Shown piece after piece: positions 1 to 8,009 of a DNA stretch of 64,000 nucleotides. Source of the stretch: JAQBVV01 sp965249205. GTDB lineage: Bacteria; Acidobacteriota; Vicinamibacteria; Vicinamibacterales; UBA2999. How positions within the stretch are numbered: position 1 is the stretch's first letter; each line of letters opens with the position of its first letter. The stretch lies in NCBI GenBank assembly GCA_965249205.1, contig CBDFLL010000005.1, positions 1,116,001 to 1,180,000 of the forward strand. Direction: 5' to 3'. The position numbers and the translations under genes were made by a program. Below the pieces are notes generated by a model. That model did no database searches and was not told where the DNA came from. It was given only the letters and a program-made list of their open reading frames with translations.

Positions 1-1
1 G

Positions 2-292
2 GGGGGCCATGACCCTCTGCCAGTTGCTGCTGAAATCCGCGCTAGACGAGCGAGGCGCCTCGCGCGGATTCTGCTCGGGCGTGGCACGCCTGCGGAATAC
101 GCGCTCGCGGACAAGGCGCGACGACTGAAAATACCGCCTGTATTTGACGGAGGAGCAACGCAGGTCGCGAGGATGCGTCGCTCGTCGAATGCAGACGGAC
201 TTCTACCACGGGCTGCTAGCCCAATAACGCGATCGGGTCGGGGTCCCGCGTCTACCGGCGCCGGTGGCCAGCAGAGCGGTCGCTCCTACTGA
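2..292 (+). CDS. Possible 3' end of an unknown gene, cut by window edge
   Basis: An open frame runs from the left edge to a TGA at 290-292 and is convergent with the DUF5916 gene, overlapping its stop by a few bases. The translation is rich in Arg and Ala, with a stretch resembling a small basic helical domain (residues PAEYALADKARRLKIPP around codon 35-50). I do not recognise a family. It could equally be non-coding, because long open frames are common by chance at this GC content. Confidence 0.2.
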   Translation, partial: GGHDPLPVAAEIRARRARRLARILLGRGTPAEYALADKARRLKIPPVFDGGATQVARMRRSSNADGLLPRAASPITRSGRGPASTGAGGQQSGRSY

Positions 293-2532
293 AACACGTC
301 GAACAGATAGCTGTACTTCACCACCACACTCCGCCCGAAGGTCCGCGTCGACTGCTCGAGGAGATCCTGCGTGTCGTTGAGGACGATGAAGAACCCGGTG
401 TTTGACGACTGCAGCCAGCCAAATCGAAGATTCGTCGACCACACGTCCTGCCGGTCGTTGTACTGCAGCAGCGCCTGCGTATAGATGCGCGGCGTGAACG
501 AATAGGAAATGCGCGTGGCCATCAGGTTGGTGATAAAGCTCCCGCCTGGCAGGTCGATGTCATTCCGATCCCACTGGAGGGTGGCGTTCAACGTCTCTCC
601 GATACGACCCGTCACACTGGTTCTCACCCTGAGCCGATCTCCCCCGAAGAAGCCACCCCTCGTGATCGTCGAGTCAGCCGACAATGGCGCCGCGGAGTTG
701 CTGCTCAACCGGATTAGTATCTCTGAATGATCGTAGGTACCGGCCGGCACCACGACACCGGGCGAGATCTCGAAGGCGCCCACGACGCCTTCCCGGCTGA
801 AGTTCGCGCCTGTGTGCACCTCATGGCCAGCGCGCCACACCCAGTGGTTGTCGATATGCCAGTAACCCGTCTCCTGGAACCCGTCGAAGTTCCAGAAGGC
901 CCGATAGTTCGAGTGAGGCCGAAACTCAAGAAAACCCAACTTGTTCTCGCTCAGCCGAATCGTGCTGAACGCACCAAGCTGCATGTTGCGATAGCCGCTT
1001 CTTCTGAGAAAGCCGACCTCCGGATTGAACCCTTCGCCGACCTCAGTGAAACCGGCGCTGAAGTTCATCTCCTCGTTCCGCCAGGACCCAGACACGCTAT
1101 AGGCGTGCTCGCGTCCCACCTCGCCTTGTGTGGACGTCCGCGCCATGTAGCCTTGCACGGTCCCGCCCTGGCCGATACCGAATCGTGCGTCCACGCCGTA
1201 GGTCTGCCCGTGGTCACCGCTGAGGGCACCGTCGCCCGTCGCGACCCGGTTGGTGACAATCGCGCCAATGCTCGAACGGTTCTGCAGGTCGCGGCTCAGG
1301 CGGACGACACTGAAATTGTTGGCGAGCGTTGTGTCACCCTCCGCACCGGTCTGCATGTTGAGGAGCCCCACGTTGACACCGCCGACCTTGCCCGTCATCC
1401 GACCGCCGCCGCGGATCGGTACCGGGCTTCCGCCCTCAATACCGATGCGTCGGCTGAAGAAGAGCTCCACATTGCTCGGGGAGCCGACCTGGAAGAGCCC
1501 AGCGTTCTCCAGGAAGAACGGGCGCTTCTCCGGAAAGAACAGATTGAAACGATCAAGGTTGATCTGCTGCTGATCGACCTCGACTTGGGCGAAGTCTGTA
1601 TTGACGGTCAGGTCCACCGTCAGGCTCGGGTTGACGCTCCACTTCACGTCGGCGCCGAAGTCATAGTCGTCGTTTCGAGGCTGGTCGGAGAAATCAATCG
1701 TGGCTCCGAGCGCATAGGGCGAAATCTTCAGATTGCGCTGACTCGGCACGCCGCCGATTCCTGCGAGCGACCCTGCGTCGATCAGTCGAAAGAGGTTGTA
1801 CTGACGATCCAGCTGGGCCCAGTACGCACGCTCATTGCGCCGATTGATATTGCGCTGGAAGTTGATGCTCCAGGTGTCTTCACCGGCGCGGTACCGTATC
1901 GTGCGGAACGGGATCGCAAATTCGGCACTCCATCCGTAATCGCCCACCTGCGTGCGCACTTCCCACGACGCGTCCCAGTTCAGGTTGAACCCGCCTCCGG
2001 CGCCTCCCTGCTGAAACCCGCCGCCACCAAAGCCGCCGCCGCCACCGCCCTGGCCTGCGGCGGCCACCTGGCCGTCGTATTCGACCCCGGCCGGATTCGT
2101 GCCGAAGACGAATCCGCTCTGGCCATCGCGAAACGTGTCGAGAATGATCTGGAAGCTGTCGGTGTCCTGCATCGACGAGTCGCGCCGACTGTCTGCGGCC
2201 ACGATCGTCGCGGGAGAACTGTCATAAAGAACCACGCCGACGTACAGCATGGTATCGGTGTAGGCAATCCGCACATCAGTTCGCTCTGACGCCAGCACAC
2301 CATCATCCGGCGTCGTCTGCCAGAAATCGCCAGTCGCGTTGACCGGTTGCCAGATCGGGTCGTCCAGGACATCACCGTCGAGCACCGGACCCTCCGCGAT
2401 CCGCTGAGCTGTTGTGACCGGACGATCTGTCGTGGGACCCTGTCCGGCAATCGCGCCAGCGGGAGACGCCGCAATCATGCAGCAGCAAAGGGATAGAACA
2501 CTGAACGAGCGTGAGCAAAAACGTGATGGCAT
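286..2532 (-). CDS. DUF5916 family outer-membrane-type protein with CBM9-like N-terminal domain
   Basis: 748 residues. The N-terminus has a signal peptide (hydrophobic LSLCCCMIAASPAGAIA, cleavage near residue 28). It is followed by a carbohydrate-binding family 9-like beta-sandwich (about 45-230), including the motif EGPVLDGDVLDDPIWQ typical of this group, with a Gly-rich insertion (about 160-182). From about 260 to the end the sequence is the DUF5916 region, with alternating polar/hydrophobic strands and a final aromatic (ends DVFQ), as expected for an outer-membrane beta-barrel. The motif FFPEKRPFFLENAGLF (about 330-345) is a hallmark of DUF5916 proteins. The substrate is unknown. The family is abundant in Acidobacteriota, Gemmatimonadota and Bacteroidota, often next to peptidases or amidohydrolases. 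The gene stands alone here: the MFS gene upstream is 310 bp away on the same strand. Confidence 0.85.
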   Translation of the reverse strand: MPSRFCSRSFSVLSLCCCMIAASPAGAIAGQGPTTDRPVTTAQRIAEGPVLDGDVLDDPIWQPVNATGDFWQTTPDDGVLASERTDVRIAYTDTMLYVGVVLYDSSPATIVAADSRRDSSMQDTDSFQIILDTFRDGQSGFVFGTNPAGVEYDGQVAAAGQGGGGGGFGGGGFQQGGAGGGFNLNWDASWEVRTQVGDYGWSAEFAIPFRTIRYRAGEDTWSINFQRNINRRNERAYWAQLDRQYNLFRLIDAGSLAGIGGVPSQRNLKISPYALGATIDFSDQPRNDDYDFGADVKWSVNPSLTVDLTVNTDFAQVEVDQQQINLDRFNLFFPEKRPFFLENAGLFQVGSPSNVELFFSRRIGIEGGSPVPIRGGGRMTGKVGGVNVGLLNMQTGAEGDTTLANNFSVVRLSRDLQNRSSIGAIVTNRVATGDGALSGDHGQTYGVDARFGIGQGGTVQGYMARTSTQGEVGREHAYSVSGSWRNEEMNFSAGFTEVGEGFNPEVGFLRRSGYRNMQLGAFSTIRLSENKLGFLEFRPHSNYRAFWNFDGFQETGYWHIDNHWVWRAGHEVHTGANFSREGVVGAFEISPGVVVPAGTYDHSEILIRLSSNSAAPLSADSTITRGGFFGGDRLRVRTSVTGRIGETLNATLQWDRNDIDLPGGSFITNLMATRISYSFTPRIYTQALLQYNDRQDVWSTNLRFGWLQSSNTGFFIVLNDTQDLLEQSTRTFGRSVVVKYSYLFDVFQ

Positions 2533-2845
2533 ATCCGGGCTATCTTACCGAGAACGGCGCCCTGGGTCGACCCCTGGAAGCGAGGAGCCTCCCGATCGGC
2601 AGCCGGCTTCACTGGATGCGATGAGTGCCGACGGCGGGACTGAAGGGTCAGTCACCAACGTCACCGACACGACGCTGAAGCTCGTGGACGGCACCGAGTC
2701 CGGTCTTACGTTGCACACGGTTCGACGCCACCATCCCGCAGCTGCGGCGCTCCGTCGACCGGACCTGGACGCATTTTTCAATCTACTTCCGGGTACCGAA
2801 GAGGAAGACTTGGCTAGACTCGGCGACTAACGCCGCTGCCGTTTC
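2533..2845. other. Intergenic stretch without a recognisable gene
   Basis: About 310 bp between the start of the DUF5916 gene and the stop of the MFS gene. Open frames on both strands are Arg/Ser/Pro-rich and look like shadows. No repeat or RNA gene was recognised. It must hold the promoter of the DUF5916 gene. Confidence 0.4.
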
Positions 2846-4201
2846 TCAAATGGCCCTCTCGGTCGTGGCCGGTGCCGGGTCGTCCTTGCGCAGCGTCTCT
2901 CCCAACCCGAACCCCACAACGTTGGCCGCGACAAGTGCCGCCACCGCCGTGATCGCGAACGCGCCCGCGAACCCGGAAGCCCCGGCCACGATTGCGGTCG
3001 TCACCCCGAAGCTCACAGGATTCATCATCGAGCCTGCTTCGGCGATCAGCCGGCTGACGCCAAAGAACTTCCCCCGCGCCTCTTCGGGAGCGACATCGGA
3101 CCCGATCGTCTGCATCGTGCCCGCCATGGTCGAGATGCCTATGTTGATCCACACGAAAGCCGCGATGAACGCGCCCAGGGGCAGCGACAGGGCCGCCGTG
3201 ATCGACATGCAGCCGATGCCAAACGCCAGCACCACGGCTGCGGGCACCACCTGCCGCTTCCTCCCGAACCGGTCCATGATTTGTCCGGAGAAGATCATGA
3301 GGGGAATACCCAGCAGTCCGGTGCCCAGAAGAACGGCCCCTAGTACTGCGGGGCCCACGCCGTACGAGAACGTCAGGAAGATGAGGTACGTGCCACCGTT
3401 GCCTTGTAGACCGCCCCGTGCGAAGTTGGCAAAGAACTGTGCCGTGAACAGCATCAGCACGGAACGCGTGAGCAACGTTTTCCACGACGTGTCCGTCTCC
3501 CCCGTCTTCGCTCCCGAGCGGCGCGCCAGGACGGATGGCGCCGTCTCCTTGATCAGGTAGTACGACGGGATCACCGCCAGTGCCGCCAACACTCCGAACA
3601 CCAGGAACGGCACCCGCAGGCCCATGAGCTCACCGAGTACGCCTCCAAGGAATGGGCCGACCGTGTTGCCGATGCGTTGTGCGCTCGACATCCCCGTGAT
3701 CTGCCGCCCGCGCTGACTCGAGCGCACTGAGTCCGCGATAGCAGCGAGGCGGCTCATCTGCCACATCTGCTGTGCCATCCCGCCGACGATCAGATAGAGG
3801 AGGAATTCCCAGTAGGCCCCCGCGAAGAATGCCAGGAACGCCGAGGCAGCCGAGAGTAGAGGCGCCCCGACAAGCGTCACGCGTCGCCCGAACCGGTCGA
3901 TGACATACCCCGTTGGTAGTGTCGACAGCATTCCGCCGGCCATTGGAGCGATAACGGTCAGCGACGCGCCCGCCACTCCCATGCCGAAGTCGTCTTTCGC
4001 GATGAGTGGCAGCACCGGCAGCGTGAATCCCCTGCCAGTCCCCAGCAGGATGGCGGGCAGCAGCAGCGAGAACACGAACTGGTTTCGCGCGAAAAAGCCA
4101 GGCGCTTGCTCGGCGCGTTGCGAACCTGTCGAAGGAGTCACTGGAACGGGTGCGCCTTCGGTCTCGCGGCGGCATCCGCGCGGATCGCGAGCACGCGACA
4201 T
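2846..4201 (-). CDS. MFS transporter
   Basis: 451 residues with about 12 hydrophobic segments from residue 35 onward, the length of a major facilitator superfamily permease. Visible signatures are the loop 2-3 motif (GYVIDRFGRRV, about 98-108), its counterpart in the second half (GQIMDRFGRKR, about 310-320), and a first helix ending GRGFTLPVLPLI. The N-terminal 30 residues are polar and cytoplasmic. The substrate cannot be read from the sequence; the family covers drug efflux and sugar or organic-acid uptake. It lies 35 bp downstream of the AAA ATPase gene on the same strand, so it may be the last gene of the dicupin-ATPase-MFS unit. Confidence 0.8.
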   Translation of the reverse strand: MSRARDPRGCRRETEGAPVPVTPSTGSQRAEQAPGFFARNQFVFSLLLPAILLGTGRGFTLPVLPLIAKDDFGMGVAGASLTVIAPMAGGMLSTLPTGYVIDRFGRRVTLVGAPLLSAASAFLAFFAGAYWEFLLYLIVGGMAQQMWQMSRLAAIADSVRSSQRGRQITGMSSAQRIGNTVGPFLGGVLGELMGLRVPFLVFGVLAALAVIPSYYLIKETAPSVLARRSGAKTGETDTSWKTLLTRSVLMLFTAQFFANFARGGLQGNGGTYLIFLTFSYGVGPAVLGAVLLGTGLLGIPLMIFSGQIMDRFGRKRQVVPAAVVLAFGIGCMSITAALSLPLGAFIAAFVWINIGISTMAGTMQTIGSDVAPEEARGKFFGVSRLIAEAGSMMNPVSFGVTTAIVAGASGFAGAFAITAVAALVAANVVGFGLGETLRKDDPAPATTERAI

Positions 4202-4236
4202 GCGAGCTGACGTGTATCGTGGGTCACCACGGGCTG

Positions 4237-5277
4237 CTAGGAATGCGAGCGCGAGTCAGAATCCGTGTCGTGCTGGTGAGTGCGGGTATGTTTATGGGGA
4301 CCATGCCCGTGGTCGTGGTCGTGCATCAGCTCCTTGGGCACGTCTGGAAACATCTCACGAGAGGTCGGCGCCGGGCCGCCGGCCCACTCCACGCCTCCCT
4401 TCTTGCGCGCTGCGGAGAGGAGATCCTCCCACTCCAGCTTGGCGGGATCGCGCGCCACGTCGAGGCGCTGAGCCAGCGCCGCGAGCACCAGCTTCCGAAT
4501 GCGCCGGCCATCCCATCCCTCGCAGAGTGCGGCCAGTTCGGAGAGGCGGGCCTCGTTCTTCGTGAGCGGCAACAGCGCCGGCCACTGCACCGCGAGTTCA
4601 CCGAGGGCGTGCCCGAGGATCCGCTCGACCGTCTCCTGATCGGGCAGCGCGAAGCGCATCACCAGGTCGGCGCGCGACAGAAAGGCCTCGTCCACCCCCT
4701 CGATGAAATTGGTGGTGGTGACGAACAGCACCGACGGCAAAGTCTTCGCGATCTCGTCGATACCGAGTAGCACGGCATCGGTGGCGCGGTGCACATCCAC
4801 GGGATTCGCTTCGAACGATGCGGCCGAGCGGCGGACCGCGAAACTCTCGACCTCGTCGATCAGCACCACGGTAAACGGACGACGGGCGGCGATCTCGGGC
4901 ACGGTCTCGGTCAGCAGCCGTGTCACGTTGCGCTGGCTCTCACCTAGCATGTCGCTGGGAAACGCGTGCGGATTGATCTCCAGGAGCGCGGTTGCGCCCT
5001 GGCGCGCGAGCGCCAGCGCCGCCACCTGCGCGAGGCCGCGCGCCATCGTCGTCTTGCCGGTTCCCGGCGGGCCGGCCAGCACAATGAGCCCGTGCGGCAG
5101 TCCGGCAAGCATCGACAGCTGTCGACCGTGCTGCAGCACCAGCAACGCCTGCGCGAGGAGGCGCTCCTTCACCTCGCGCGGAACGATGATGGCGTCCCAG
5201 TCGTGGTCGTGGTGCTCGGCCGGCAGCACGTGCATGGAGAGCACGCCCGGTGGCAAAGCCGTGCGCGCCCGGTCCAT
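4237..5277 (-). CDS. TRIP13/Pch2-like AAA+ ATPase with His-rich C-terminal tail
   Basis: 346 residues from the ATG at 5275-5277, which overlaps the TGA of the upstream dicupin gene by one base (TGATG), so the two are translationally coupled. A longer in-frame start would lie inside the dicupin gene. Walker A is GPPGTGKTT (about 69-77). The Walker B segment VVLIDEVESF is followed by RR and a helix ending AVLLGIDEI, then a sensor VTTTNF and SRAD. This arrangement is that of Pch2/TRIP13 remodelling ATPases (compare their IDEVESL...R...D...NAVLTQ pattern). The last about 35 residues are a His/Asp repeat (HDHDHGHG, HKHTRTHQHD) that looks metal-binding. Bacterial TRIP13 homologues are best known as Cap6 in CBASS defence with HORMA proteins. 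No HORMA or CD-NTase gene is visible here, so another client, possibly the dicupin protein or a metalloenzyme, is inferred. Confidence 0.75.
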   Translation of the reverse strand: MDRARTALPPGVLSMHVLPAEHHDHDWDAIIVPREVKERLLAQALLVLQHGRQLSMLAGLPHGLIVLAGPPGTGKTTMARGLAQVAALALARQGATALLEINPHAFPSDMLGESQRNVTRLLTETVPEIAARRPFTVVLIDEVESFAVRRSAASFEANPVDVHRATDAVLLGIDEIAKTLPSVLFVTTTNFIEGVDEAFLSRADLVMRFALPDQETVERILGHALGELAVQWPALLPLTKNEARLSELAALCEGWDGRRIRKLVLAALAQRLDVARDPAKLEWEDLLSAARKKGGVEWAGGPAPTSREMFPDVPKELMHDHDHGHGPHKHTRTHQHDTDSDSRSHS

Positions 5278-6335
5278 CACTCGCCCGGCCGCCTGTCGTC
5301 CGGCCACTGGATCTGCGACAGCTCCTGCGTCGAGAGCAGCGTGTCTTCGGCTTCCTCGAACAGCACCATCGGATCCATGAGCGTGCGCATCGTCTCGAGC
5401 AATGAGTCGAACATGTGCACGCGCACCAGGCGGCATTGGTTGACCGGGTCGTCATTGAAGTGCTGATGCCACAGAAAATGATCGACGACGATGAGGTCAC
5501 CCTTCTTCCAGGGGTGGTGCTGGCCTTTGTCCGGCGCGATGCCGAGGAAGCTGTGGCCGTGGCCCTCGACAACGTAGAGCCAGGCCTCGCCCGGGTGGCG
5601 GTGCAGCGCCTGCGTTTTACCGGGCGCGAATTGAATCATCACCTGTGTGAGGCCCGAGGCCTCATTGCCGATCGCTCGGTCGTTGAGGAACTTCGTGCGC
5701 GTCCCGCGCGGCGTGGCGAGGATCTCCTGCTCGTCGTACGGTGTATGGATTCGACCCGAGCGGCGTTTCCGAGCCTCTTGAGCGAGTCGACGCAGACGCC
5801 GAGCGTACGCGTCGTCGCCCTGAGCGCCGTCGGAAAACATCGGGCGCGGGGGCAGTTTCTCGAATGGCTCGTGGCCGGCATCCTCGATGAGACTCATGCC
5901 GAGCGTCCAGAGTGTGGGCTCCGATGAGTAGCTCATGAAGCGGCCGGGACGATCCCCCTCGTTGCCGTGGCGGTGCCAGGTCCACGCGGGGATGTGAATC
6001 GCGTCCCAGGCTTTCCAGTCGTAGCGCACACCATCGACCTCAGTCCAGCCGCTCCCGTCCACCATGAACAGCACGGCATCCCACGAATGTCGATGGATCG
6101 TTGTGCTCGTCCCTGGATCCACCTCATGCACGTGCGCATCCAGACAGCGGGTCGGGCGATCGCCGTCCCAGCCCATGTAGACGCCGGTGCGAAGTCCCCG
6201 AGAGGTCGGCACCAGCGTCACATCCTCCCGGCGGATGACCGTCTGGCGATACGTCCTCCACTCGTCGAGGAACGCGGCGCGCCGCTTCTTCTGGATGTGG
6301 TAGTGGGTGGTGGTGGTCCGGGTGGTGGTGGGCAT
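5277..6335 (-). CDS. Two-cupin-domain protein, gentisate-dioxygenase-like fold
   Basis: 352 residues with two cupin barrels. The first (about 60-140) holds TTIHRHSWDAVLFMVDGSG and WTWHRH. The second (about 235-315) holds ALHRHPGEAWLYVVEGHG and FLWHQHFND. Both keep the His pairs that bind Fe(II) or Mn(II) in cupin dioxygenases and isomerases. The layout resembles gentisate 1,2-dioxygenase-like dicupins, but a ring-cleaving reaction is inference. The start has no signal peptide, so it is cytoplasmic. It is transcribed with the downstream TRIP13-like ATPase (1-base overlap) and is divergent from the solute-binding protein gene. It belongs to the presumed aromatic/hydroxy-acid catabolic set. Confidence 0.75.
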   Translation of the reverse strand: MPTTTRTTTTHYHIQKKRRAAFLDEWRTYRQTVIRREDVTLVPTSRGLRTGVYMGWDGDRPTRCLDAHVHEVDPGTSTTIHRHSWDAVLFMVDGSGWTEVDGVRYDWKAWDAIHIPAWTWHRHGNEGDRPGRFMSYSSEPTLWTLGMSLIEDAGHEPFEKLPPRPMFSDGAQGDDAYARRLRRLAQEARKRRSGRIHTPYDEQEILATPRGTRTKFLNDRAIGNEASGLTQVMIQFAPGKTQALHRHPGEAWLYVVEGHGHSFLGIAPDKGQHHPWKKGDLIVVDHFLWHQHFNDDPVNQCRLVRVHMFDSLLETMRTLMDPMVLFEEAEDTLLSTQELSQIQWPDDRRPGE

Positions 6336-6453
6336 GCAGAGCCGGAGAAAACGACGTGAGAGTGTCGAAGCAACATCGTTCCCGGAATTGCCCCGTGCGC
6401 GGAGTTAAACATAGAATCGCCGAGACCGTCAATTTCCTGGAACAGCCAACGCC
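6336..6453. promoter_or_regulatory. Divergent promoter region, dicupin gene / solute-binding protein gene
   Basis: 118 bp between two divergent starts, so it must hold both promoters. I see no clear -35/-10 pair or operator palindrome. Confidence 0.35.
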
Positions 6454-7500
6454 ATGATGAAATTCGGGGGCGGAGTCCTGTGCGTGCTGCTCGTGTCTGC
6501 CGTGGTGGCATACATCGGGCAGGGGCAGGACCAGGCGCAGGACAGCGCCGACTTCCAGTATCGCGGTGCCGACCGCGACGCTCGGCTCATCGAAGGCGCG
6601 AAGCGGCAGGGCAGCGTCGTTCTCTACACGTCACTCGCGCCAACCGAATCGCAGCCGCTCGCCGCGGCGTTCGAGCGGAAGTACGGTATCAACGTGGAGC
6701 TGTGGCGTGCGCTGTCTGACCAGGTGGTGCGGCGCGCTGTCACCGAAGCGCAGGCCCGGCGGCATGACGTGGACGTCATCGAGACCAATGGCCCGGAGAT
6801 GGAGATGCTGGCACGCGAGCGGCTCCTCGCCGAGTTCTACTCGCCCCACCTCGCGGATCTTCCCGCAGAGGCTATTCCGACTCACCGCACGTGGTTCCCG
6901 GATCGCCTGAGTTTCTACGTCGTGGCCTACAACACGACCCAGGTGCAACGCTCCGAGATTCCGGCCACGTACGAAGGCTTTGCCGATCCGCGGTGGCAAG
7001 GGCGCATGGCGGTGGAAGCCACCGACGCCGAGTGGATGGCGACGCTCATCAAGACCGGGCGGGTGGGCACGGATATGAGTTTCTTTCGTGAGCTTTCGGC
7101 GTTACGCCCGGACGTTCGCCGGGGCCACGTTCTGCTTGCAAACCTCGTCGCGGCGGGCGAGGTGCCGGTCGGACTCACCGCGTACAGCAGCAACGTCGTG
7201 CCGCTCAAGCGCGAGGGCGCGCCTATCGACTTTGTACCGGTGCAGCCCGTGGTGGCGCGCCCGCAGGGCATCGGCGTGGCGACAAACGCTCCGCATCCAC
7301 ACGCCGCGTTGCTCTTTGCCGACTTCGTCCTTTCGCAAGAAGGGCAGGAGTTGTTCGAATCGCTCGGGCGCGTGCCGGCAAGCACGCGCGTCGAAAGCGA
7401 GCTCAACGACTTCCCGTTCGTCATGCTCGATCCCGCCACCGTGCTCGACGAGAAAGAGAAATGGGACACGATCTGGAACGACCTGTTCCTGACGAGATAG
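6454..7500 (+). CDS. ABC transporter solute-binding protein, ferric/2-aminoethylphosphonate-type
   Basis: 348 residues. The N-terminal signal sequence (VLCVLLVSAVVAYIG, residues 9-23) directs export. The mature part has the type 2 periplasmic-binding-protein pattern of the FbpA group: VVLYTSLAPTESQPLAAAFERKYGI near the start, then VDVIETNGPEMEML, WQGRMAVEATDAEW, and near the end LLFADFVLSQEGQELFESLGRVPA. This group carries Fe(III), spermidine-like or organic ligands. The matching two-domain permease and ATPase (FbpB/FbpC type) are probably the genes at 39,464-42,315, now 32 kb away because of insertions; that linkage is inferred. Confidence 0.8.
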   Translation: MMKFGGGVLCVLLVSAVVAYIGQGQDQAQDSADFQYRGADRDARLIEGAKRQGSVVLYTSLAPTESQPLAAAFERKYGINVELWRALSDQVVRRAVTEAQARRHDVDVIETNGPEMEMLARERLLAEFYSPHLADLPAEAIPTHRTWFPDRLSFYVVAYNTTQVQRSEIPATYEGFADPRWQGRMAVEATDAEWMATLIKTGRVGTDMSFFRELSALRPDVRRGHVLLANLVAAGEVPVGLTAYSSNVVPLKREGAPIDFVPVQPVVARPQGIGVATNAPHPHAALLFADFVLSQEGQELFESLGRVPASTRVESELNDFPFVMLDPATVLDEKEKWDTIWNDLFLTR

Positions 7501-7509
7501 TCCTACCCG

Positions 7510-7556
7510 ATCGGTTCGTTCGACCGATCTAGATCACGACCTTCGTCATGATGCCC
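7510..7556 (-). pseudogene. 3' end remnant of a second decarboxylase-like gene
   Basis: This stretch matches the last codons and downstream flank of the decarboxylase-like gene at 11,380-12,369 (both read ...GIMTKVV on the minus strand, with the shared flank GGTTCGTTCG). The rest of the gene is missing. It is fused directly to the aldolase remnant that follows. Confidence 0.6.
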
Positions 7557-7912
7557 GTGGGGGCGTGAGGCCGGACGTCATTGCTGTGATGCACACGCAT
7601 CCCCAGTGGTCGACGTTTCTCAGGATGGTGGTCGCGGCATACAAGCCAGAGTACGCGTAGGCCGTCTTGCTCGGCGACATTCCGTTGATGGACTCGCCGC
7701 TCTCGGTCAACACGAAATCGACGGACGAGAAGCTCGCCGCGTATCGTGAGGAAAACGCGTGCCGCCAGTACATGGCGATGCAGATCGGCGGCCCCTACGT
7801 GATCAGCCAGGCAGAGCCGCAAGCCTGCCGCGAGAAGCTGCGGTCACCCAGGCTCTTCAAGAAAACCTGGGACCACTATCACTCGAAGCTGGAGCCGACG
7901 TTAATAATCTGA
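7557..7912 (+). pseudogene. Decayed second copy of a class II aldolase/adducin gene
   Basis: DNA and protein resemble the intact gene at 15,161-15,823. Matching segments are RPDVIAVMHTHPQW (HxH metal ligands), GDIPLMDSPLSVNTK and the C-terminus RQYMAMQIGGPYVISQAE...KLRSPRLFKKTWDHYHSKLE. The front half is absent. A stop codon (TAG near 7,660) replaces a codon in YA-GVLLGDIP, and about 80 bases coding for the GPAALLKAHGVVVVGADI segment are deleted. The downstream flank to about 8,045 also matches that of the intact gene, so this is a remnant of a paralogous operon copy rather than a gene fragment moved alone. Confidence 0.75.
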
Positions 7913-8009
7913 GGCGGGCCGTCGCCGTCTGTCGATCAGCGCATGATTCAGACGTGGCGCCCAGTGTCGGGGGCCGACGCGTATCCTGTGCCAGGAATCT
8001 GCTGACGAC

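Noticed and set aside
727..2289. Long plus-strand open frame opposite the DUF5916 gene (520 codons)
   Set aside because: Composition is shadow-like and no motif is present; the minus-strand gene has a signal peptide and family hallmarks.
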